Below are positions 1 to 5,958 of a DNA stretch of 5,958 bases, piece after piece. Within the stretch, counting starts at the first letter, position 1; each line of letters starts with the position of its first letter. Source of the DNA: Chloroflexia bacterium. GTDB lineage: Bacteria > Chloroflexota > Chloroflexia > Thermomicrobiales > UBA6265. The notes beneath the pieces were generated by a model that was given only the letters and a program-made list of their open reading frames with translations, had not been told where the DNA came from and ran no database searches. Position numbers and translations under genes: made by a program. Where the stretch lies: contig JACCYX010000145.1 in the NCBI GenBank assembly GCA_013696265.1, forward strand, positions 1 to 5,958, written 5' to 3'.

Positions 1-384
1 CCGGAATGTGCCACCGGTCGCTTCGGCCCAGCATTCGGCGAACGCCAGCGCCGCCTGGCTCGGTCCCATCACGCCAGGCACGTCCAACCCCGCCTGGATC
101 GCTGCGTCGACCAGGGCCTGAACCGCCTCGCTGGCTTCGACGTGCGAGAGCAGCAGGAGGAAACCCGGCGTCAGCGTGGCGACCGCCACGATGTCCGGGC
201 CAACCGTGGCCGCCAGCACGGGGTGGGTGGGGTCGAACCCGTCCCGCGCCAGGAATCCCGCAAGCTGGATCGTGTTGACGACCTCCTGACGACCGAGGTA
301 GCGACGGATCGCGTCAAACAACGCACGGTCGGCCTGGGGTTCGCCGGACGGACGGATCACGTTGAATGACTGGCTCATGGACAT
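1..384 (-). CDS. GNAT-family N-acetyltransferase, N-terminal part (3' end beyond window)
   Basis: The frame is open from ATG at 384 to the window edge, giving 128 residues with no stop. I translated it by hand from the minus strand. It looks like the N-terminal half of GNAT acetyltransferases of the COG3393 type. It opens with a short beta-strand-like start (FNVIRPSG), then a helix with RRYLGRQEVVNTIQLAGFL around residues 27-45. Next come two strands around VLAATVGPDIVAVATLTP (56-73) and a FLLLLSH strand (75-81). The block DVPGVMGPSQAALAFAECW (101-119) ends in an ATGG segment, which is typical of this group. The acetyl-CoA-binding motif (R/QxxGxG/A) would lie downstream, outside the window, so activity cannot be judged. 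The substrate is unknown. A second ATG at 378 (Met3) is an equally good start: GTGAG lies six bases before it, whereas 384 has no Shine-Dalgarno at normal distance. The gene starts one base after the upstream stop codon, so coupling to the large membrane protein gene is likely. Confidence 0.75.
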   Translation of the reverse strand, partial: MSMSQSFNVIRPSGEPQADRALFDAIRRYLGRQEVVNTIQLAGFLARDGFDPTHPVLAATVGPDIVAVATLTPGFLLLLSHVEASEAVQALVDAAIQAGLDVPGVMGPSQAALAFAECWAEATGGTFR

Positions 385-385
385 C

Positions 386-3300
386 TCACGGATCGTAGGG
401 CGCCTGGGCCTCCCGTGCGCCGCGGTAGGCGTAGAGCGTGACGCCATCCGCTTCGTAGAGCACGTCGAGGTCTCCGGCGCCAACCGCCTCATCGAACTTG
501 GCAAGCGCCGCGGCTGGGTAGGTGGCCCGCTCCAGGGCGCCGACATAGATCACCCGCACGCCGTAGTCCTGGAGGATCGGCTCGATTTCGCTGAAGCCCG
601 CCTCGCTCCCGTAGACCTCGGTGACGTCGGCGTAGCGCCAATCGATCAGGCGCTCCATCCCTGGCCGTTGTTGCTTCTGGACCGGCACGACCCCGATCAC
701 GGTTGGGTAGCCGGTCAGCGCGCTGACGCGCCCGCCCCAGCCGTTGACGAGCGACGGCGCTTCGAGAATCGTCGGCAAGCCCGCCAGGTTGGCGCGCATC
801 CACCGGATCGCGGCCAGGTCGCCATCGAGATCGTAGGGATCGACGGGTGAATTGGCCGCGTTGAGGTCCAGTTGGCCCTCGTTCATGAAGACGAAGCTGT
901 CCAGCGTGGGCGATGCCTGGACCAGCCGGTCGTCCAGCCGGTTCGGATAACCGAGTACGGGATAGACCGCACTCGCCCCGATCAGCACGCCCAGGGTGGC
1001 GACGGAGCCGACCGCGACGAGCCGCTTACGCGCCATCCTCGGCCATGACGCCCGGTCCCAGGCAGTCGCGAGGGCAAGCGCCACAACCGGGGCAGCCACG
1101 ATCGCCAGCAGCATCCAGCTCGCCAGCGAGAGCTGCACCGGGATGTTCTGGCGCGGGCTCCAGGTCTCGAAGGTCATCCGGTTGGCGACGATCCCGAAGA
1201 CCGCTACGAGGGTGAGGGTGGCGAGCAGCATCAGGTGCCGGACATCGTCGTGCCGGTGCCAGACCAGGCAACCGAGCAGCAGCAGTACCAGCAGCAGGAA
1301 GATCGCCAGGTGCCCGACCGCCACCGCCAGTCCGAGCGCCGCCAGCACCAGCACGCCACAGCCGATCACCCCCGCCCAGCCGATGCCTTCGATCTCCCGC
1401 ATCGACCCGCCCAGGCTCCAGAGTTGCCAGAGCAGGTAGCCGACGGCAACGGCGATGAGGACGCCCAGGTAACCGATGTACTCGTTGACGGCGAGCGGCT
1501 GGAGGACGGGAGCTCGACGGGTCGCGAAGGTGCCGTACGAGAGGATGAACGGCGCCACCGCCAGGCACGCTACCGCGCCGATCGACCCGCCCGCCAGCGC
1601 CGAATCGCGGAGGATGATCCAGGCCCCCGTCCAAAACCGGAACGAGCCGACCGCGAAGAAGACCGCGAGGGTGGCGAGGGCAGTCAGCGCCAGCCCAAAG
1701 AGCGGGTTGGCGGCGAAAGTCCAACCCGTTACCAGGCCCGACCCGGCGATGAACGGGGCCGCCGTCCGCCAGCCGCCGAGCGAAGCCATGACCTGGAACC
1801 CGGTTGGTTCCCCCGAACGTTCGCGGGTCAGGAAGCCGAAGAGCGGCACGGCGCCGAGCGGCAGAAGCGGCAACGCCAGGTGCTGGATTCCCATTTCCCC
1901 GGTCAGGAAACTCAAGAGCGGGAATTCGAGCGTGACGGAGTCCACGACGACGCCAGAGGTGTGCCAGGCGCCGGGCGGAATGCCGGGATTCGACGTGATC
2001 GTCGTCCAGAGGCCGTCCACGGCATCGACCGCCGTACCTTCGAAATTGAGGCCCCAGTCCCCAGAACCGACCCGCTGGGCCATGTCCCAGGAGCCGACGC
2101 CGACCAGCAGCACCGGCGCCAGCAGGCCGCCGGCGATCGCGCCCCACGCCCGAGGCGACGGCCGGAAGCGATGGATCACCACAGCCGCCGCCAGCCAGGC
2201 GTTGACGATGACCAGCGCCACCAAGGTCGCCAGCGTCAACGAAAAGGCGGCTTCCGGCACGATGCCCGTGAGCCGGGTCATGACCGCCCACGGCACGTAC
2301 CCGAAGGTGAAATCGTGGATCGAGCCGTCCGCCAGCCAGGGATCGTAGGCCGGAATGATCGGGGTCAGCGCCATCGCGTTGAACATCGCCATGTCTTGAA
2401 GCTGGCCACCGATCCGGCCCGGCGCCCACAGGTCGGGGTGGTGCGACCGCGCCCAGAGCGCGACCAGGTAGCCGCCCAGCAGCAACATCTCGGTTGCGAA
2501 GAGCCAGCGCCAGGCGCCGCGGAAGTCGGCGGCCAGTCGCCCAGCCTGGGCGCGGACGATGACCGCCCCAACCACCAAGAGCGCCAGCCAGGCCGCGGCG
2601 ATCACCGCCAGCCCGAAGTCGAGCAGGCGGAGCGTCGCCAGCCACCAGGCGACCCAGCCGACCGCGAAGACGCCAATCGTCTTCGCGAGGGTGTAGCCCC
2701 GGTCGGGCAGCCAGGGACAGAGCCGCCAGAGGATCGGCACCAACGGTACGGCGAGCAACTGGAGCGCCAGGTACCAGAAGACGACTGGCAACCGGTTGGT
2801 GACCGATCCGGGGTCGAAGATGGAACTCCACGCCGGTTGGGAGCGCACGCTCGCCTGCTCGCCCGGATCGAGCATCATCCGGTCCGGTTGGGTCTGGACC
2901 GGAAGGATGCTTAACCCGCCGTGGCCCAATGCGTTTTCCAGCAGGTACCAGGCGTCGTGGGCGTTCCAGCGGTCAGTCTTTTGGAAGATCGTGACCTCGG
3001 GGTGGTCGTAGACCGTCAGGGATTCCTCGGCCGACCGGTCGTCGATCTCGATCCCGAAGAGTTCTGGGTATGACGTGAAGTGAGCCACCTCGTCGAACCC
3101 CAGTTCCCCGGAATCGAGCGCCTCGTAGTAGCGGGTCGCCATCGGGTAGCGCCAGGGCATGCGAGGAATGGTGTCGCTCAAGCGGGCGCTGCTGAGCACG
3201 ATGTAGTCGCTTCGCTGCAACGTCGCGATCATGTGGGTCAGCTTTTGCCCGTTCTCGTCCCCGTACGGCTCGATTTGGGCCAGGGTGTATGACCGGTCGG

Positions 3301-4948
3301 CGACCGCCGGCACCCCCACCGGCAGCGGCAGGTCCCAGTATTCCCAGGCGATCGTGGCGCCGTCCGGCACATTCGCGCCAATCCACCCGGAGGCTTCGAC
3401 CCGGGTGTGCGGTTCGCTGTAAACCGAGACGAACGCGGCGCCGTAGAACACGGTGGTGACGACCGCGACAAGTGGCAGGATCGTGCCGGGGTGGAGCCAG
3501 CGCGGGAACCGGACGCGCCAGTTCGTGAATGGGACGCGAAGGATGCCCCGTCGCCAGCCCCAGCGCGCGGTCGCCACGATCGCGGCGGCGGCCAGCAGGA
3601 CCAGGAACGGGTAGGCGGGCATCAGGTAGCGTTGGACTTTGGAGAGCGCCACGCCAAAGTAGAGGAGGTGGAAGCCGATCCAGCCAACCAGGCCCAGCGT
3701 GATCCACGATGGCCACACGCGGCCAACCGCCATCCGCCAGAGCTGCCAGGCCAGCCCGCCGAGGGCGGCGATCCCGAGCCCTGGTCCCATCCCCCACCGG
3801 ATCAGGTGGTCGAGCTGGAAGAGAATCGGGGTCCGCTCCGACCACTGGATGCTTGGGGGATAATCGATCTCCCCGGCTTGCACGCCGCGCCAGAATTCCA
3901 GATCCGCCACCCAGCGCGGGTCGAACCGGAACGAGAAGAGGGACGATCCCTCGAAGATGTAGGGCTGGGCGACGCGGATGGTCCAGACCGCCACGAAGAG
4001 GGCGAGTGCGGACGCCAGCAGCACCGGAAAGGCGCGCCGGTCCTCGCGGTCGCCGAGTTGCGACCACCGCGGCCAGAGCGCGCGCCAGCCGTCGCGGCGA
4101 ACCGTTTCCAGGGCCGGCAGCGCCAGGAAGCCAACCGCCGCCAACATCGTCGGTTTGGATGCCACGGCGAGACCGACCATGAGCCCGGCCAGCGCGTAGA
4201 AGACCCAGCGCCGGTACCGGACGGCGGCCACAGTGAACGCGAAGGTAGCGGTCGCGAAGAAGGCCGATGCGGTATCGGTCGTGAAGTAGTGGGACGCGCC
4301 GATGTGGAGCACGGTGAACGCCATCAGCAACGCGGCGAGCAGCCCGGTCCCGCGGTTCCACAGCATCCGGCCGATCCACCAGACGAGGACGACCGTGCCG
4401 GTGTCCGCCACCGCTGACACCCAGCGGCCCGGAATGTGACCATTACTGATGTCGCTGTATTCAGTGAACGATGCCACGATTTTGGCGACGAAAAGCGGAA
4501 AGGTGCCGTAGATGAACCCGGTGCCGTTGTTGAAGGGATTGAGCGGGGAGGCCGCCGAGTCCAGGTACTCCTGAATGCTGGACGGCGCGCTGATCCGGGT
4601 CAGGACATCGGTCAGGTGCTGTTCGTCGGGGTGCAGGTAATAGCCGGTGCCCCACTCGATGCCCCGGAACCGGAGCACGATCGCCGCCAGCACGATTGCC
4701 GCGAGGAGCGCGAATTCGAGCAGGCGATCGCCCCACCGCGCCGCCGCCGAGCCCCGCCCGGTGACCGTCACGCGAACCGGACGCGATCCGTGGCCCTCTC
4801 CGGCCGGTGTCGCGTCACGCACTTCTTCGACCGGATCGAGTTCCTGATTCTTCATCGTTGGCGCGGTTGTGCTCCGGGGGTGACGGCCATCGCCGCGGGG
4901 GCTGGCCGTCAGGTGAATGGGGTGGGTGCGGCGGTGAGGTTTCTCCAT
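386..4948 (-). CDS. Giant membrane protein: GT39/PMT-like glycosyltransferase fused to DUF2298 (Chlor_Arch_YYY)
   Basis: This is a polytopic membrane protein of 1,520 residues from the first ATG. Unit 1 (about 72-660) resembles lipid-carrier-dependent GT39/PMT_2 enzymes. It has a first membrane helix at 76-93, then HPDE (106-109) in the first outer loop, the usual site of the catalytic acid. HYFTTDT (220-226) and RYLMPAYPF (440-448) follow, with helices up to about 509. A soluble region (511-660) carries SSARLSDTIPRMP and RYP (586-602). Unit 2 (about 716-1510) matches DUF2298: DLWAPGR (839-845), PAYDPWLADG (866-875), LEFPLLSFL (1007-1015), many helices to about 1330, then a soluble tail with SALTGYPTVIG (1409-1419) and YGVRVIYVGALER (1462-1474). 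By family analogy it would transfer sugar from a polyprenyl-phosphate carrier outside the membrane; the substrate is unknown. The start is uncertain. Residues 1-31 are rich in His, Arg and Pro, and Met32 (4855) begins a more normal tail, giving 1,489 residues. Neither start has a well-placed Shine-Dalgarno: a GGAG lies 16 bases before 4855. Confidence is high for the families and low for the start and biochemical role. Confidence 0.9.
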   Translation of the reverse strand: MEKPHRRTHPIHLTASPRGDGRHPRSTTAPTMKNQELDPVEEVRDATPAGEGHGSRPVRVTVTGRGSAAARWGDRLLEFALLAAIVLAAIVLRFRGIEWGTGYYLHPDEQHLTDVLTRISAPSSIQEYLDSAASPLNPFNNGTGFIYGTFPLFVAKIVASFTEYSDISNGHIPGRWVSAVADTGTVVLVWWIGRMLWNRGTGLLAALLMAFTVLHIGASHYFTTDTASAFFATATFAFTVAAVRYRRWVFYALAGLMVGLAVASKPTMLAAVGFLALPALETVRRDGWRALWPRWSQLGDREDRRAFPVLLASALALFVAVWTIRVAQPYIFEGSSLFSFRFDPRWVADLEFWRGVQAGEIDYPPSIQWSERTPILFQLDHLIRWGMGPGLGIAALGGLAWQLWRMAVGRVWPSWITLGLVGWIGFHLLYFGVALSKVQRYLMPAYPFLVLLAAAAIVATARWGWRRGILRVPFTNWRVRFPRWLHPGTILPLVAVVTTVFYGAAFVSVYSEPHTRVEASGWIGANVPDGATIAWEYWDLPLPVGVPAVADRSYTLAQIEPYGDENGQKLTHMIATLQRSDYIVLSSARLSDTIPRMPWRYPMATRYYEALDSGELGFDEVAHFTSYPELFGIEIDDRSAEESLTVYDHPEVTIFQKTDRWNAHDAWYLLENALGHGGLSILPVQTQPDRMMLDPGEQASVRSQPAWSSIFDPGSVTNRLPVVFWYLALQLLAVPLVPILWRLCPWLPDRGYTLAKTIGVFAVGWVAWWLATLRLLDFGLAVIAAAWLALLVVGAVIVRAQAGRLAADFRGAWRWLFATEMLLLGGYLVALWARSHHPDLWAPGRIGGQLQDMAMFNAMALTPIIPAYDPWLADGSIHDFTFGYVPWAVMTRLTGIVPEAAFSLTLATLVALVIVNAWLAAAVVIHRFRPSPRAWGAIAGGLLAPVLLVGVGSWDMAQRVGSGDWGLNFEGTAVDAVDGLWTTITSNPGIPPGAWHTSGVVVDSVTLEFPLLSFLTGEMGIQHLALPLLPLGAVPLFGFLTRERSGEPTGFQVMASLGGWRTAAPFIAGSGLVTGWTFAANPLFGLALTALATLAVFFAVGSFRFWTGAWIILRDSALAGGSIGAVACLAVAPFILSYGTFATRRAPVLQPLAVNEYIGYLGVLIAVAVGYLLWQLWSLGGSMREIEGIGWAGVIGCGVLVLAALGLAVAVGHLAIFLLLVLLLLGCLVWHRHDDVRHLMLLATLTLVAVFGIVANRMTFETWSPRQNIPVQLSLASWMLLAIVAAPVVALALATAWDRASWPRMARKRLVAVGSVATLGVLIGASAVYPVLGYPNRLDDRLVQASPTLDSFVFMNEGQLDLNAANSPVDPYDLDGDLAAIRWMRANLAGLPTILEAPSLVNGWGGRVSALTGYPTVIGVVPVQKQQRPGMERLIDWRYADVTEVYGSEAGFSEIEPILQDYGVRVIYVGALERATYPAAALAKFDEAVGAGDLDVLYEADGVTLYAYRGAREAQAPYDP

Positions 4949-4968
4949 CGAAAGCTATGGTACAAGGT
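4949..4968 (-). promoter_or_regulatory. Short intergenic gap with -10-like hexamers; possible weak promoter or leaderless start
   Basis: Twenty bases separate the transporter stop codon from the first ATG of the giant membrane protein, and they are clearly more AT-rich than the surroundings. Read on the minus strand they contain TACCAT (4962-4957) and TAGCTT (4957-4952), both fitting the TANNNT pattern. The first ends eight bases before the ATG, the spacing expected for a -10 element of a leaderless transcript. No -35-like hexamer is found at 17 bases upstream of either, and no Shine-Dalgarno is present. If translation starts at 4855 instead, this gap plus 93 bases would be a 5' leader. GGTA at 4974-4971 and TACC at 4962-4959 form a four-base inverted repeat, too short to call an operator. 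Confidence 0.2.
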
Positions 4969-5958
4969 CTACCCGATATCCATGGCCGTGACGATCGCGA
5001 GCGCCATCGTGACCAGCAGGATGGTGAGCCCGATCACCACCAGCGCCACCCGCGGACCGCTGGAGCGCACCGACCGGAGATCGACGCTCAGGCCGAGGCC
5101 CGCCATCGCGATCGACGTCAGGATTCGGCTGGCGTCCTTGGCCCCTTCCCCCAGGCCCGCCGGGATGACCGACGCGGTGCGCAGCAGCGCCAGCGCCGCG
5201 AACCCGATCACGAACCAGGGCAGGAACCTGCCGAGCGACAGGCCGGTGGTCGCTTCCCCCTCGTCATCCTTGCGCGCGAGCCAGGCGAAAATCGCGACCA
5301 CGGGTCCGAGCAGCAGGACGCGGGTGAGCTTGACCAGGCTCGCCACCTGGCCCGCCTCGGCGCTGACCGGAATCGTGGCCGCCAGCACCTGCGGTACGGC
5401 GTAGACCGTCAGGCCGGCGATCACGCCGTACCGTTCGTCCGTGAGGTCGAAGATGGAAATCAGGGCCGGAAGCGTCAGCACGACGCCGATCCCGAGCACC
5501 GCCGTGAGGGCGATCGCGCTCGCGATTTCCTGCTTTTTGGCGCGGATCACCGGCGCCACGGCGGCGATCGCGGAGTTGCCGCAAATCGCGTTGCCGACCG
5601 CGATCAGGATCGACAACCTGGTGCTCAACCCGGCGAGCCGCCCCAGGACCACCCCGGCCCCCAGCGTCACCGAGACGCTGATGACCACCGCCAGCAGCAA
5701 CTGGAACCCGGCGTCGACGATGGCCGCCAGGTTGAGCGAGGCGCCGAGCAGCACGATCGCGAATTCGAGCAGTTGTTTGGCGGCGAACCCGATCCCCGGC
5801 AGGAAAATGTCGCGGGGCGGCCACAGCGCGCGGACCGCCAGGCCCAGCAGGAGCGCGAGCACCAGCGGTTCCAGCACGGCGTAGTCGAAGAAAGGCTCCT
5901 GGGCCGCGCCGAGAGCCAGGGCGACGAGCGTGATGAGCGTCGCGAAGCCGACACCAGG
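4969..5958 (-). CDS. YeiH-family putative sulfate exporter (PF03601/COG2855), 5' end beyond window
   Basis: The frame is open from the window edge to TAG at 4971-4969, giving 329 visible residues; the family usually has about 330-350, so only a short N-terminus is missing. A GTG at 5877 could be taken as a start, but the 27 codons before it read PGVGFATLITLVALALGAAQ and onward, which is the usual first membrane helix of the family, so the real start lies outside. Hallmarks in visible numbering: LEPLVLALLLG (29-39), KQLLEFAIVLLGASLNL (61-77), GNAICGNSAIAAVAPVI (122-138), TVYAVPQVLAA (184-194) and VKLTRVLLLGPV (209-220). A charged linker (RKDDEGE, 229-235) separates the main bundle from the last helices, including IAMAGLGLSVDL near 283-294. 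About ten membrane helices are expected. The family is annotated as putative sulfate exporters of the inner membrane, but its substrate is poorly established. The gene lies 20 bases upstream of the giant membrane protein gene on the same strand, and I see no terminator hairpin between them. Confidence 0.94.
   Translation of the reverse strand, partial: PGVGFATLITLVALALGAAQEPFFDYAVLEPLVLALLLGLAVRALWPPRDIFLPGIGFAAKQLLEFAIVLLGASLNLAAIVDAGFQLLLAVVISVSVTLGAGVVLGRLAGLSTRLSILIAVGNAICGNSAIAAVAPVIRAKKQEIASAIALTAVLGIGVVLTLPALISIFDLTDERYGVIAGLTVYAVPQVLAATIPVSAEAGQVASLVKLTRVLLLGPVVAIFAWLARKDDEGEATTGLSLGRFLPWFVIGFAALALLRTASVIPAGLGEGAKDASRILTSIAMAGLGLSVDLRSVRSSGPRVALVVIGLTILLVTMALAIVTAMDIG

Noticed and set aside
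6..369. Plus-strand open frames at 6-278 and 142-369 near the left edge
   Set aside because: The minus-strand frame across the same bases is open from 384 to the edge and reads as a GNAT N-terminal domain, while the plus-strand products are low-complexity Arg/Pro-rich or show no recognisable motif.
1026..2914. Long open frames opposite or out of frame with the giant gene (for example 1235-2914 on plus, 1026-2831 on minus)
   Set aside because: Their products are Arg/Pro/Gly/Gln-rich without domain character. The overlapping minus-strand frame encodes recognisable GT39 and DUF2298 motifs throughout. Long shadow frames are expected at this GC content.
4959..4974. Inverted repeat GGTA / TACC around the transporter stop codon as an operator or terminator
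   Set aside because: The arms are only four bases with an eight-base spacer, and no T-run follows, so chance is the simpler explanation.
2133..5571. Four copies of the palindrome GCGATCGC (2133, 4724, 5510, 5564), like the HIP1 repeat of cyanobacteria
   Set aside because: All fall within coding sequence of Ala/Ile-rich or otherwise GC-rich membrane proteins, where common codons such as GCG ATC GCx produce the octamer. There is no regular spacing or intergenic placement, and four copies in 6 kb does not show a repeat system.
5264..5877. GTG at 5877 as the transporter start, and the alternative minus-strand frame at 5264-5824
   Set aside because: The frame upstream of 5877 is open to the window edge and encodes the family's first hydrophobic helix, so 5877 is an internal Val codon. 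The 5264-5824 frame is an Arg-rich shadow of the same gene.

Overview
The window is a high-GC stretch of bacterial chromosome in which all coding capacity that I can support lies on the minus strand. Three genes are packed almost without gaps, in transcription order from the right edge: a YeiH-family membrane transporter (5' end cut by the window), a very large membrane protein of about 1,500 residues, and the N-terminal part of a GNAT-type acetyltransferase (3' end cut by the window). No RNA genes, mobile elements, CRISPR arrays or clear terminators were seen.

The best guess for the source is a Chloroflexota bacterium, probably Thermomicrobia or a relative. The reason is the central protein. 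It carries an N-terminal GT39/PMT-like glycosyltransferase unit followed by a C-terminal DUF2298 (Chlor_Arch_YYY) unit, a family known mainly from Chloroflexi and some Archaea. The strong G/C bias at third codon positions agrees with this, but the assignment is an inference from family distribution.

Layout: 5958-4969 is the YeiH-like transporter, lacking only a short N-terminus. 4968-4949 is a 20-base gap with a relatively AT-rich core that could be a weak promoter or a leaderless start region. 4948-386 is the giant GT-C/DUF2298 protein, whose true start may be 93 bases further in. 384-1 is the GNAT N-terminal domain, beginning one base after the stop codon of the large gene.

The large protein and the GNAT protein look co-transcribed and probably translationally coupled. 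The transporter is on the same strand directly upstream, so it may belong to the same transcript, but nothing in the sequence shows a shared pathway. The most interesting point is inside the large protein. It looks like two consecutive units, each a polytopic GT-C-like membrane region followed by a soluble alpha/beta region. The first keeps the expected catalytic-type acidic motif, while the second has lost or altered most of the polar signature motifs that I recall for DUF2298.
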